Shown here: in pieces, positions 43,283 through 55,581 of the stretch
Numbering within the stretch: the stretch's first letter is position 1
Layout of the letters: each line of letters starts with the position of its first letter
NCBI RefSeq assembly: GCF_000004195.4
Contig: NC_030685.2
Location: 54,388,016-54,452,015 of the forward strand
Origin: Xenopus tropicalis
Lineage: Eukaryota > Chordata > Amphibia > Anura > Pipidae
DNA: 64,000 nt
Direction of reading: 5' to 3'
Position numbers and translations under genes: made by a program
Notes under the pieces: generated by a model
The model's input: only the letters and a program-made list of their open reading frames with translations
Told to the model about the DNA's origin: nothing
The model's database searches: none

Positions 43283-44096
43283 TATTCATGTCAGGATAAA
43301 GCGCCGACTGGACTTTCTTTTATTCTATTTTTGTTTGGATTAATCTACTTTAATTTAGATAATGACATCAAAAAAATCCTTATTGGATTTATCTACCCTG
43401 ATGCAGTTTAACTCTTGGTTTATAAAAGTAAATTACCCCCACATTCTCTTCCATTGATAACAAGGGACATTCTCAGATTTGTTTGATTGCCTGCAAGTGA
43501 CATGCCATAGCAGGGTGAAGGAACAAGTAAGTAGATTTATTAAAGCTACTAATATAAAACGTACATAGAACTTTAAATTCTATAAAGTAAAATTGAATTT
43601 CTTGTATCACCTCATTCATAACCATGTCCATGTCACTGATGCAATATAGATCATTCTAAAACTGCAATATTTTCCACTTTCCAAGATTAGGTGATTCTTT
43701 GCTACTGACTTTTATACCCATAAACTGGCTGATATTTTACTGGCACGTTACAATGGAAAACTAAGCCTGCTCATTATTTTAGACCCAGAAAGTGGTACAT
43801 GCAACCTACACATGAAAACCTAGTTAGAAATAAGAAAGACAGATAATGATTCTATACCTTAGGGCTGTCCATCTGGAAGCCCACAGGTCAAGTGTGGGCC
43901 TTCATGGGATTGTTATGGGCCACAGTCTGCTCAAAAAAAATTGGGCCCCCTTGACTTATGCCCTAAATTGGCCCCTATGCCACATTTGCACTTGCTTCCT
44001 GCACACACAACCCATTCCACATGCACTCGCTTGCTGGTACTCCCATACACGGTAACTTTCACAGATTGTTGCCCTTTACAGTTTAATTAAAGGTAA
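43283..44096. other. No recognisable feature
   Basis: The host sequence into which the LINE inserted, with no exon or repeat recognised. Confidence 0.4.
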
Positions 44097-44250
44097 TCTC
44101 CACCCAAAAACTTATTATGTATATTAAAAGAAAATGTAATTGTAAGCAACTTTCCAATATACATTCATTAACATTTTCAGTGGTTTTAAATTCATTTGGA
44201 AATGTAATTGAAAGCAGTATTTGTTATCCCTTTTTGTTCTCTGCAGGTTG
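44097..44250 (+). mobile_element. T2-like MITE, one end
   Basis: TTAAAGGTAATCTCCACCC begins as T2 elements do. No matching right end is visible, so the element is truncated and its end here is arbitrary. Confidence 0.45.
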
Positions 44251-45299
44251 CAATGACAGTTATTAATACTGTGCCTTTAAAAGCACTGAAAATGTATACT
44301 AGAATGCTGCTTATAACTACATTTTCTTTCATAATTTGGGTGGAGATGTCTTTAAATGCAGAAAAGCATCTACTATGCAACACCTGCAGTTACATGCTCG
44401 CAGCAAAGTTGTTGCTCTCCACACAACTGCAATAAACGTCACAACATCTTACTGTTCTGTAGTTCTTGCCTCATTCAGCCTTCAGATTTTAGTGACGTTG
44501 TTATTAAGAGTATATTTCGTCACCCTCATATAGTGCATTAACAGCACACTCGCAGCCAGTCTTTGCTCGTGCATTTTCACATTTTACTGCAGAACCTTAA
44601 ACCACAGGCCCTATTGTCTTCTGAATGTCAAGAGGAAAAGAAAGAATGAATGGTTTATTGGAAACGGCATGACTTCAAATAAATGTAGAGGTGAGCAAAC
44701 ATCCAGGGCTATGACACACGGTGCTACTTGTAGCCAGCTCCTTGTTACAGCTACAAAACACTAGAAAATACCCTCCCATGGACAATACTGGGAACTGTCT
44801 CTGCTAAAACACATGTAAAGACAATTAGCAGTATTGTCTATATTGTAGCCACAACAAATAGCTGGCTACAAGTAACTCCATATGTCATTGCCTTCAGCTG
44901 TGGAGGAATGGCAGCCATGTATAAAAAACTAAAAAATACTTGGACTATATACTTACTTATGACCTTATATGGAAAAATAAAGTCTAAGATGTGTGTTTTT
45001 AGACAGAAAGGGGCTCATATATAAACTTTGCGCAATGCAGAATGATTTGCACAGTGGACATATTTGCTCTGCCTGTGTTTATGTTTATAAAGCTGGACAA
45101 CACTGGTGCATTTATTGTGCAAACTTAATTGCAAATTTAGTTTCACACTACGATTTTGCTTAAGATCTATTTAATATGGCATTATTGCAAATTGTGAGTA
45201 TTTATAAGCTCAAGTTATGCCACAACTTTATTAAAATGGAACATTATTTCTTCTACTCTCTTACTGGTAAATAAAGCATTAGGGAGTTTATTATATGGT
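44251..45299. other. No recognisable feature
   Basis: Overlapping short frames at 44192-44541 on both strands have no motif. GCTATGACACACGGTGCTAC at 44709 and GTAACTCCATATGTCATTGCC at 44871 are imperfect inverted sequences, possibly a small MITE (about 44705-44895). Confidence 0.4.
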
Positions 45300-45560
45300 C
45301 CCCTTATATATTTTTACATAGTTATCCTATCTCCCCTAAGGCGGCTCTTCTCTAGTGTAAGCAACCCCCAACTTGGCCAACCTTTCTTCATAACTAAGAC
45401 TTTCCGTACACTTTACCAACTTTTCTGGACTCTCATATCCCATTTGAGCAATGGAGACCAAAACTGCATAGCGTATTCTAGATGGGGCCCTACCAGCACT
45501 TTGCAAGGTGGAAGAAGGGCCTTCTCCTCTCATGAATCTATGCCCCTTTCAATACAACTG
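45300..45560 (-). mobile_element. CR1/L2-like LINE remnant
   Basis: The minus strand reads RIRYAVLVSIAQMG, then EKLVKCTESLSYEERLAKLG. This matches the CR1/L2-clade ORF2 segment that normally runs YAVQFW.P...K...[11 protein letters not shown]....LSYEERL..LGL. It is eroded and has no partner domains. Confidence 0.65.
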
Positions 45561-47249
45561 TAATCCTTGTTTGCCCTTGCAGCTGCTGACGGACATTGCT
45601 TGCTACAGTCAAGTTTCTAATCTTTGGCCTGGTCCCGATGTTGAATAAAACTTTCAACCCTAAAATGAAAAAACAAGTGTAAATTTTTACATTCCAAGTA
45701 TAAACTCTTGCACTACTCAAAATTCAGAATAAGTGTGCATTTAAATACATTAAAACTATATTAACCCTATATATATTATATATATAAATTTATATTTGCT
45801 ATGTGCATTACCTTATTTTGGTCACTAGAGGGTCTGTTGACACTTCTATACAAACCACAATATATAAAATTGTAGTTCCCTGTAGCTGGACTCTAAATTT
45901 TTAAATTGCCTAAATTGTATTTGTATCATATCCAAACTGTAGTGGTTTGATGCCATCTGCTGGTTCATTGTATATAAACAGTCTAATGCTCACTGCAGTA
46001 GTACAATATTTAGGTAGTATATAAAGACATTTTAAGTCCAGTATTTATATATAGACTAGGACTGGGAAAATCAGAAGACCTGTAGCTGGGTACAGATAAG
46101 CAGATAACGATGACCTGTTTGCACCCAAGCTGGCTGAAATCTGGCTTTGTGTGTACTGGCCCTTGTACATGATCATCAGTCAAAAATATAATTGTTTGGG
46201 TCACTGCTGGGTCATTTGGATTATGGCCTGTATCTGTGTGTAGTCTGTGTGTGTCCTGTCAGCTGATGAGTTGAATAAGCCAATCTGTTTGCATTTAGCT
46301 AGATTTATACCATTTGCATGAATAAGCTTATCAGATAATAAATAATATGTAAGGCTACATTCAGACCTGCTTGTTTAGCAGTCTGCAGATAAACGCAGAC
46401 CAAGAAACAGCCTGACCACTCACCTCTGCTCTGTGATGTTTCTGCACCTGTAGGCACAGTGTATGTTAGTAGCAGCTCCCTACCGAAGCCTCCCTGGTCC
46501 CACTCCTACCGATTCCTCCCCTTCTCCCGGTACAAGTTTCACTATGCTGTTTATCTGCTACCCCCTCCATCTTTTTGACTGCTGAGCTCTCTTTAGCTGT
46601 CTCCTTCTGATAACCTTCTTACCCAGAATTATCCTGAACCTTTATGCCAAGATTTCCTCAACCCCAGTCTTCCTTACTGGTACAGGACCCTGATGGTCGA
46701 TAGTGTATCATCTATAATTCCACCTGCAGGTTAATTAGCTACATATCTGTTAGTTTGCTACAACTCCCTGCACCCATTAATATCTAAAATACATCCTGCA
46801 GCACTATTAAAAGTATTGCTAAAAGGATATTGCCTTACACTTCTCACTGTAGTCACACACAATGAGTGTCATGAGATGCTTGGGTACTCTTACTGTCGCT
46901 GTCACAAAATGCAGGTTGCAGAGTGTGTTCTGGAATGCTTACAAGTGTCATAGAATGCTTACGGCCACAATATGTTATGAATTGGTGGGGGCTACTGCAT
47001 TTTTGTGTGTTTGATACTGCCATTCTAACCATGGGGAAGAGGTTTGTTTCATGAAATGGGTGTGGCATGAAGTGGGCATGGCCGAAACTTGAAGATATTT
47101 TTGTCCTGCTTTGGAATTTTCAAATGTTGGGAAGTATGGAGTTGTCAGGTTGGCATTCTGGTGTCTCTCTACAGCCTTGGCCTAGTCCACTACCCAAGTC
47201 CTCCAGTCATGTTGTGGCAACCCCGGCTGCCTTTGGTTTCACACTCCAA
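45561..47249. other. No recognisable feature
   Basis: TA-rich patch near 45770-45790. The rest may include eroded parts of the LINE that follows, but I cannot support any domain. Confidence 0.4.
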
Positions 47250-47960
47250 GCTTTCAGAGGTCTGCCTCAATTTTGTTCTGGTTTTGACATATCTTGAAAA
47301 GCATACATTCTGGGTTCACACGCATCTTAATCATGACAGCTATCAGTGTAACGCTAAAGAAAGGTGTTGAAACTGTATCTCCTTTTTTAATCCCCAAGCA
47401 AGTGTCCCTGGACCCAAACTTTGCTCCTTTTGAATTTACTGTCATCTAAATCATGCTTATCAGCTTCTGCGGCACTCCAAACCCTTTCAAAATTTGGTAC
47501 AGCTGTCCCCTGAGAGCACTATCATTGATTCCATTTTCTGCAGGGGCTTTATGGTTGATAATCTTGCATATTACCTCCAGTATCTACTCCTTTGTTGGCT
47601 CTTCCCACTGCCTCATTAAAGGGTTCCCCCTCTTGGTTTTTCCCATTCAGCAATATTTTAAAGCAATTGGCCCATCTCCATGCAATGCAGTTTAAGGGAT
47701 TATTTTAATAATAATGGTTTTCCTTTTTTTATTCCTTATATATGTAGCCACTTTACTATTTCACTCTCTTTCTCATTAAATCTGGGAATGTTAATCTTTC
47801 TCCTCATCTCTTTAATTCCCTTGGGATTCCATCCTGGCTTTCTTCCTCTTCAGGGATGAACTCCTGCCTAGTCAGTTTAGTCAATCTCTGCATAATTTTA
47901 TTATTTTATTGCTCCTTTCCTTAATTGCATCTAACAATGAATCTATTCTGTTACTAATGT
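47250..47960 (-). pseudogene. Fossil non-LTR reverse transcriptase (RTE/Jockey-like)
   Basis: The minus strand carries, across one or two stops, EVICKIINHKAPAENGINDSA, then LYQILKGFGVPQKLISMI, then GIKKGDTVSTPFFSVTLI. These correspond to reverse transcriptase blocks usually written KxxKAPGxDGI, LWxxLxxxGxPxKxI and GVxQGDxLSPLLFNxxL. The region between the first and second block is much shorter than usual and the catalytic FADD block is absent, so the copy is deleted as well as frameshifted. Clade is uncertain. Confidence 0.6.
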
Positions 47961-48849
47961 TCACAAAGTGCTAATCCAGGAGTGCCCAGACTTCGTCACC
48001 CTATGATCTACTCTTGCCACCTGGCCTCCATCATGAGAACTACCACTGTTAAACTAGTGCGATGCCTATCATTTGGCGCAATAAGCAAGAAAAAGTATCA
48101 AACAATGTTTAACAAATACACACAGCAATATATAAATGCAGTGCTGAATTCACATTTAATGCCCAAATAACATTTAAGTGCCAACTTCAAGTTTAATGTG
48201 AAAGGATTGTAGTAGTTTTTACTTCCCTTCTTCATGGCCCACTTTGTAGTCTGCACACAGAAACATACATAAACTAGGAACAAATATATACAGCGGCCCG
48301 GTGGGGACAATCTTCTATACTGGGATTAAACTACAAAGACGGATAGCTTGAGCTGCCACACTCATAAGCTCCAGTATACTGGGGGGAAAAGAGAAGTGTT
48401 GGGATGTCATCCCACTGCATTCCACCTCGAGGTCTACCAGAAACTTTAAAGTGATCTACTGGTAAACCCAATCTACCTTTTGGGTTTTGAGTAAAATACA
48501 GTAAAATACAAAGCTTATTTGACAAATATCCCAAAGCATTTCAACCCATCCCAAGGGTCTCTGTTAAGTAAAACAAAATAGGGGAAGAGGTAAAATCTAG
48601 GTTAAAAGGGATGCCTCTTTTAAATAAAATTTCTTTGGTTGAAATGCATTGGGATATTAGTTCATTATGGGCTTTGCCTTTTTTGGCAATACATCTATAT
48701 TATTAAATAAATAAGTGGGTTATTGACTACTGGGGTATATGTTACCAGTGCTAAACTTTTCTGTCCCCTTCTACTCTCTGCACTGCTGGCTCTGACTCTT
48801 GAAGACTACAATGCCCAATGCATTTCAACTCCACCAATGGGGTTTACCC
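47961..48849. other. No recognisable feature
   Basis: Around 47985-48480 phrases such as GAGTGCCCAGACTTCGTCACC and GTGATCTACTGGTAAACCCAA resemble the ends of a hAT element (…CCAGGAGTGCCCAGACTT / GATCTACTGG), but no target duplication is clear. Confidence 0.35.
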
Positions 48850-48852
48850 TTA

Positions 48853-49459
48853 GTGGGCTGATTTGCTAAAATTAATTTTTTTTCTGGCCTTAAAAAGTTG
48901 TATAAACTCAGCATGGTATTAATTCTAATTAAACTCGATCATTGTTGTATTTATAAAATGCCAAAATAATGCTTGAATCGTTCGTACGAAAATTCCGAAT
49001 TTATGGAGCAGAAAAATTCAAGTTTAAACTGATGTCCATTTCCATGAATCCTCTTTTATTCCCAGACAGGAATTGCTCCAGCAGCCATTTTAGGAGCATT
49101 GGCACTCATTCTTGGAAAACAATAATGTGTTTAAGTTTCACTCGTAACTGAGTGAAATAGAAAACAATGATGGGATTAACTTCCCCTTAAAACCGTGTGA
49201 AATTTAAACTTCTTTAAAATGTGTCAAGGACAGGCTGTCACTGACTCAATGGTACTCGACAGTGTTTTTTTTATTTGACAAAAAAAGTTAACTAAACATT
49301 AATAAATCATGGGTGTTATTTTTGAAAAAATCTAATTTTTCGAGGCACAATATCAGAAAAATCGAGAACTGGCAAAAACCCATTCGTAAATCTCGAAAAT
49401 ATCAAGAAGTAAAAAAAAAAATCAACATTCAATTCTCAAAATTGTTAGTAAATGTGCCC
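48853..49459. mobile_element. Palindromic-end MITE, TTA TSD
   Basis: GTGGGCTGATTTGCTAA at the left and TTAGTAAATGTGCCC at the right are diverged inverted ends of the same type as 4097 and 13329, flanked by TTA (48850-48852 and 49460-49462). The interior near the right end is rich in TCGAGAA / TTTTTCGAG. Confidence 0.7.
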
Positions 49460-49637
49460 TTACTGTCTGTTTTCAGCATGTGAACAATTTGTTTGAACCA
49501 CTGACAAACATGGCTGAGTTGCAGAAAAATATGTTGTTGCAGAAGCACATTGATAAACATTTCTTTTAGAAAAAAAATAATAAAACCTATTTGTACAATA
49601 AAAAAAACTAAGATATCACAGAGGTAGATATTCACAT

Positions 49638-49900
49638 AGGAACAACTGCCAATCCAAAGGGAGAGGTACTTTGGCGCAGGTAGCGCTACCTCGTGGAACT
49701 AAAGAGCTCTGGGGAAGGGAATTTGCCAGAGACTGAAGTGCAAGGAGTGTAGTGTGGACCTGCTACATGGGAGCAACTGCCTATTCCAAAGGGAGAGGTA
49801 CTTTGGGAAGGTAGCGCTACCTGGGGAAACTAAAGAGCTCTCAGGAAAGGACTTTTCCAGAGACTGAACTGTGAAAGGGTATTTCCACCAGCAGTGGAGT
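49638..49900. repeat. Two-copy tandem duplication, ~130 bp
   Basis: CCAAAGGGAGAGGTACTTTGG at 49655 recurs at 49785, with shared GGTAGCGCTACCT, AACTAAAGAGCTCT and CAGAGACTGAA. GGTAGCGCTACC is itself palindromic. The minus-strand frame across it is not a gene. Confidence 0.85.
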
Positions 49901-49929
49901 GTGGGGCTGTATCCTGGGAGAGACTCTGC

Positions 49930-52447
49930 CAGAAGTTTGGTTAAAACAACACGGGTTTTCCAAAGCAGGGTTTTTATTGTTTGCATTTTCTAGTTATCAC
50001 ATTTTCTAAACTGATATATAAAGTTTATCTTTGCTGCAAAACTGTGTGTAATTTTTTTTCCTAGTGTCCACTAGTTGGAGGCAATGTGTTTTAAAACCCA
50101 GTTCCCATACCGTTCATGCAAAGGGAATTTAGCCTACTGAAACAAGCTCAGTTCAGAGAAGTGAGTGTAATCCAATTCCTGCAGGTGTGCCATGAAAGGG
50201 GTTACATACCTATTTACCATATACAGTTAGCATAATATTAAAGCCACATAACAGTGAAAATTCACTATAAGGTTATGTGTTCAATCGTGGTGTATATTGT
50301 ATTTTTATTTGGGTATAAACTTTTTCTTATTTGGTTATTGTACTTACCAGGAAACACCATATATTGTTTGTGAAAAACTAGAAACAATAAATGTTCAGTG
50401 CAACTTTCCTCTCATTCATCTCTCAAGAGAAAAGTTCAAATTTACTACGTCTACAAGTATTCTTTATCTTATTCCAGTGCATTCATTATATGCAGACTTT
50501 TTGGCATCAAAATTCTACTTTTGCCATACTGTCATAGCAAAATTCTGTCAGTGTAATGGATTGCAAACTGGACAGTCGATCTGACTTTAAAAACTATTTC
50601 TAGTTCTACTAATTCTCCCCTAACTGAAGGTGCAATGCACAACCCCTAGCCCCCCAAGAATAAAGAGTATTTTAAAGCCCAAGATATAATTTTGGTTCAA
50701 GATTTTTCCTAGTCTACTCTCTTTTTCAACCAAAAAAACACGCTGTTTATCTCATCCATATGCAGAAATTTACAGTATGTTATTTGTGCACTTGTTCTGA
50801 TAAATCCTGAGTTTTTGAGGTTATTATGGCAAATTTACTCAGAATACAGAAGTAGTGAGAATTCTTGACAACTGTCAACTCACAGCTTTTCTTGACAAAC
50901 AGATCAGCCATTTCTGCTAAGCATTCAGGTTTCACATAGCAGTGACGGTAACTATGTGGTTACACTAAACCATGACAAATCTCATCTGCAGCATCACTTC
51001 ACTCATATCACTATTGTTTGAGTTTATGACAAAGCAGTTTTATTCCATTAATATACAAGATGCTGATGAAAATTAAAAATGTACATCTCATATTTTCTGT
51101 TTCACCGCAGGTTTATTCTAATAGGAAATAGACTGCAAAGAGTTGCTGCTCTATGTTTGTGCCATTTTTATCTAAGACGTTACATGGAATAAAGGCGGTA
51201 ATTGGTAGCAACTTTTGGTGCAATAAAATGTATCATTCATACATAATGGGACTTTTAGACGCACGTGTGGTTAAAGGGGTCACACACTCAGTCTCTTGCA
51301 CACAGGTTAGACTAGTTTAACAGAACCCTGACTAAAAACCTCACAAAAAAACTCAGTGCCATGACTCTCAGACTTCTCACACACTGGTGATTAGAGACGC
51401 CAAGCAGTCCAGTGGTGAATGGTTCAATGTAATTCAAACACACACTCTTGGTGCCACCAGTCAAATAGTAATCAGCATACCGCATGCAACAGCCAAAGGC
51501 ACACAGTTACACACTTTCAGGCTATGGGTTCTTTTAGAGTACCAAGGACAAAACATATTATAACACTCCACAGGTACAAAAAGATGTTACAAAATGATTT
51601 ACATTTAAATAATTAGAAACAGTTTTTAAAATAACAGAGAAGGCATAGAATACCTACCTGTATGCTGTACACAATTTAGAATGTTCTGGTTCTGGAGGCA
51701 ATGGGAAACAAAAACAGGATTAACTCCCAACCAATATTGGTGTTCTCCAAAGCAAATCGAAAAACATAGCCAGAGGAGCTGACCATTTATCCCGGATTTC
51801 AGTTTGTGAACTGAAGAAGCCACTTGGATGAGTGGTAAAACATTTTCAAGAAAACTCAGAAATGTCCAGTTGTTTTAGGCTTAATTCTACCAGATATTAA
51901 TGTATTTATTTTCATTCCCTAGTGTTACATGGCTCTTAAGAATTGCAACTCCACATCAGAAATGATGGACTAAAAGGTTTGTCGATGAAACTGCTTTTCC
52001 TGGGTTAATCTGCTTTAACTCATTTTTGGGTTTGGTCAAATTAAATCCCCATAGCATTCAATTAAGCCACAGTTGCTATTAACTTTCAGCTGCACAATCT
52101 TATTATACTCCCTTACTTTATACTTTCTGTGCTGTGGTCCTGTCTGTACCATATTCCTAGGTCCTTGCATTCCCTTGTCTGATCACACCTTTGTTCCATG
52201 TTCTGCCTGCTCTTTTGCGGAATTGTCTGGTGTTGACTCTTGACCTGTTATTTTGTTATGTTAAAACTTTATCTGTGAGTTGATCTCAGAGCATGTCTTT
52301 GAGGCTGTGTACCAGTAAGTACCTTGCAGATACACTCAAAGCTTTCCTGGTTCTGTACATTATCTATTACTAACTCAGTGTCCTTCGACCACCTTCACTT
52401 CCAGGCTGCTTCTTCCTTCCCACTTTATTTATTATCTGTTTTAGAAT
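49930..52447. other. No recognisable feature
   Basis: Contains an open frame at 50297-50584 with a slight likeness to an Ig strand (rejected, see below). No MYPPPY exon, transposon ends or tandem repeats found. Confidence 0.4.
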
Positions 52448-52460
52448 AGCACTGATATAT

Positions 52461-52740
52461 ATATTTTTTTTTAATAGTCAACTTTTATTGAGTTTTTTAT
52501 AAACAAAAGAATTGATAGAAGGAAGAAAGAGAGAAGGAGGGAAGAGAGGAGGGGACGTAGGGGATGGAGAGCGTGTTGTGGTGCTTTAGACAGTTGTTGC
52601 TGGAGACTCCAACCATGGGTTCCAAATCTTCTCGAACTTTAGTGGGCATCCCCTGGCTAGATATGTTAACCTGTAGAGTTCCAGTTGTGAGTTAATCAGC
52701 TTTATCCATTTATTTAAAGTAGGAGGTAGGGGACCCATCC
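52461..52740 (-). mobile_element. L1-like LINE 3' end, TSD 13 bp
   Basis: AGCACTGATATAT is duplicated exactly at 52448-52460 and 52741-52753. The T run after the left copy is the poly(A) tail. The minus frame at the 5' edge reads WMGPLPPTLNKWIKLINSQL and then KFEKIWNPWLES, the usual C-terminus of an L1 ORF2. It is 280 bp and dead. Confidence 0.9.
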
Positions 52741-52819
52741 AGCACTGATATATTTAAGATATACAGTATTTACAATCTAAGGTCCCTCTCACATACAGTA
52801 GGTTAAAATCAGGAGACAA

Positions 52820-53265
52820 TTAAAGGAGAAGGAATTATTTGGAATAGATTTGCCACATTAGTGCCACCTAGAACACTATATTTATTCTGTAGAAAGCTTT
52901 ACCATACCTGAGTAAAGAGCCCTAGAAACTTTCTCTGTTTGTTTAAGATTGCAGCTGCCATTTTAGCGTGGTCTTCATGGCTTCCTGCTTGCAGTCTAGC
53001 TGTTATAGCTCAGATCACACATTCCTAAGGGTGGGGGGAGTGAGTTTCATGAATTCTTATGGGAGGGGGGAGTAGGGGAGAGAGGAGAGAACTGCACAGA
53101 CTCTGGCCTTGGGAATGAAGGAGTTAGATACCCTAAGAACAAAAAAGGAGACAAGAAATCCTGTTTCTTTTGATAGAGGGCAGCGTTTCTGTGAGTGCTT
53201 ATGGCTGTATTTACATAGACCTTTCTGTGTCCTTTACTTAGTTTTAACCTTTCCTTCTCCTTTAA
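52820..53265 (+). mobile_element. T2-like (TTAA) MITE, subfamily B
   Basis: Starts TTAAAGGAGAAGGAATTATT and ends ACCTTTCCTTCTCCTTTAA. It shares GCTTATGGCTGTATTTACAT and GGGGGGAGTGAG with the copies at 8707 and 24264. Confidence 0.85.
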
Positions 53266-53458
53266 CCTTCCTGTATGTTTTTGGGTTTTTTAGTACCTGG
53301 TGGGAAACCCAAAGAGAAATAGGTAGAACATACAAACACCTTGCAGATAGTGCCATCCCTGGAGTCAAAAAGGATCCTAGCACTGCATGTAGAAGTGATA
53401 CCCACTGAGCCACCCCATTTCAACCTACACATACTGAAAACATGGTTTTGCATCTAAG

Positions 53459-53728
53459 TCTCTGGTAAGGCCTCACATTGCGAATACAGTGCAGTTTTGG
53501 GCTCCAGTCCTTAAGAAGGATATTAATGAGCTGGAGAGAGTGCAGAGACGTGCAACTAAACTGGTAAAGGAGATGGAAAATTTAAACTATGAGGTTAGAC
53601 TGTCGAGGTTGGGGCTGGTTTCTCTTGAAAAAAGACACTTGCGAGGGGAAATGATTACTCTGTACAAGTACATTAGAGGGGATTATCGACAGATATATAT
53701 GTTCACTGAGGTTCATTTGGAGGTTTAA
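53459..53728 (+). mobile_element. CR1/L2-like LINE ORF2 remnant
   Basis: Reads [60 protein letters not shown] and YIRGDYRQ without a stop. This is the well-known C-terminal segment of CR1/L2 reverse transcriptases. The fragment has no start and no upstream catalytic domain. It overlaps the LYKYIRGD part of the fragment at 30655. Confidence 0.9.
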
Positions 53729-55110
53729 ACTTGAGTGGGCATTATTAGGCTTGTCACAAAATACAAAAGGTTTATAGGGAATCAACTACCACAGGAAAGC
53801 AAATGGATTTATAATTTGCAAAGTAGATGCCTAAAAAGACTAAATTGGATGGTATTTATTTAGAAGTGTTTAGAATATTTGTGTGTTTTACTTTTGATCA
53901 ACAGCAGTTCAAAGTAATCATCTTTAGGATCTTGCCTCATGGATTATTCCATATTGGTGCATATGGGATTACCATGATTTTATGGTTAACAGGCTGCTGG
54001 ATTATTTCTTTGGGAAATTTGTCTGGACATGGATTAATAATTTTAAGTTACCTGCTAATGGCAGTTGTGATGATAATAACTGTCATGTGTTCATAACAAT
54101 TACATATAACTGTCCCACAACTAGAAATTGTTGGGATCAGTTTAACATAAATAAATAGCTAAATAGAACTGAATGTTCTGAATTGGGAGCACAGATGTGT
54201 CTTAAAGCATGTTAAATAACTGGAAATATTCTCATTGACCAAATAAAGTCATTCTAATTGCACATTGGAGGAGGAGCCACTCTACAGGTGACCCATGTTT
54301 TTACATGCGTCGTGAATCCTCCTTGATTTCATGTGTCGCAGGTCACCCCAACCCCTCCCTTCAGCCCCCACTTTCACACATCCCCCCCCTCAGTCTAATG
54401 GTTTTCCCTTCTATAATTAGAAACTCCTTATGCCTTGTATTAAACATTTCAGTTTTTTTAATTCTTTATTAATTTTCATATTTGCTATTTGGTGTTATTT
54501 TTCTGTTCTCTGTGTTTAGTTTACAAATGCCACCCTTGAACTTTGTGGCTCACTACCCTTATTTATGGCTTAGTTCTGACATATGAAGCTACTCTTTTGA
54601 CAGGTAAATATAGGGATGCATATTATGTGCCTCAGTGCTTGACAAAATGAGCATCAACTGTCTAATTCTTAGGAAATGACCCTAAAAATGAGAACATAAG
54701 CACCAAAAATTACAGTCAATTTCATTACTGTTTTTTTGTTCTCAAGTATTCCTGCCCTTTTAACTAAAACAATTGATTTCTTGCATTCTTATGAAGAAAG
54801 GGCATGTAGGTTGATGAAAGTTGTTTCGTTAGCAGAAACGAAGTTCTCCCTCTTTCAGTATATGTTGGTACTTCCTATACAATGCTAAGTGATATGTAAA
54901 TGAGTTCACACCTACACTTACTTTATGAAGACCTTTTTGTTTAAAGTAAAAGTGTACCCCCCCCCCCCCAACTATTGGGTACTCCTACATAGAAAATTGC
55001 CATTTTAAGAATTAAGGGAACATAGGATTCACAGTGCACACAAACAAGCCAAGGCACACATACATGCTTAAGTATTCATTCTTTTCCTTTAAGAAAAGAA
55101 AGACACATAT
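53729..55110. other. No recognisable feature
   Basis: A hydrophobic 89-codon frame at 53827-54096 was considered and rejected. A C run of about 14 lies at 54957-54970. Confidence 0.4.
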
Positions 55111-55284
55111 GGGGTGATTTATCAATCCTGGGCACAATTGTCCATGGGCAGTAACCCTTGGCAATCAAACAAATTGTTGCATTCATTGTTCTACCTGCAA
55201 CTGGCTGGAAAAAGTAAATCACTGATTGGTTTCTATGGGTTACTGCCCAAGGGCAAATTCGTCCACTGTTGATAAATGAGCCCC
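55111..55284. mobile_element. Palindromic MITE, GGGGTGATTTATCAA family
   Basis: Left GGGGTGATTTATCAATCC and right GTTGATAAATGAGCCCC are inverted ends, and CATGGGCAGTAACCCTTGGC pairs with GGGTTACTGCCCAAGGGC. The flanks are AT on both sides; the exact duplication is not clear. Confidence 0.8.
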
Positions 55285-55581
55285 ATAGTTTCCATAGTGT
55301 AATGTTTCATAGTGGGAATTATTATTATCTTTAGATTAAATAGACCAAGAATGTTTGAATGTTTTTTAAAAAAAGTCACAGCTCAACAACTCTGAAGGCT
55401 ACAGAGAATAAAGACATTTTTGTAGATTTCATAAAATAATAATTTAATACACATTTCCTCTACAACTCATCCACTGGTTGATTAAACATGAAAAATATTA
55501 AGCAAGACCTCTTTCCTAGATAGCAAAAAGTTCTCAAAGTTCAAGTCCTGTCTTGTTTAAAGTCAGACAATAAAACAAACA
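55285..55581. other. Unassigned spacer
   Basis: Nothing recognised. Confidence 0.4.

Noticed and set aside
50297..50584. Frame with NVQCNF...LSREKFKF and FYFCHT...CNG, slightly like CD28-family strands
   Set aside because: The two cysteines are only about 42 residues apart instead of about 70. There is no MYPPPY or FDPPPF motif and no donor site, so the likeness is probably chance.
53827..54096. 89-codon hydrophobic frame resembling a membrane protein
   Set aside because: It has no homology that I recognise, no signal-peptide order and no splice context; AT-rich sequence readily gives hydrophobic frames.
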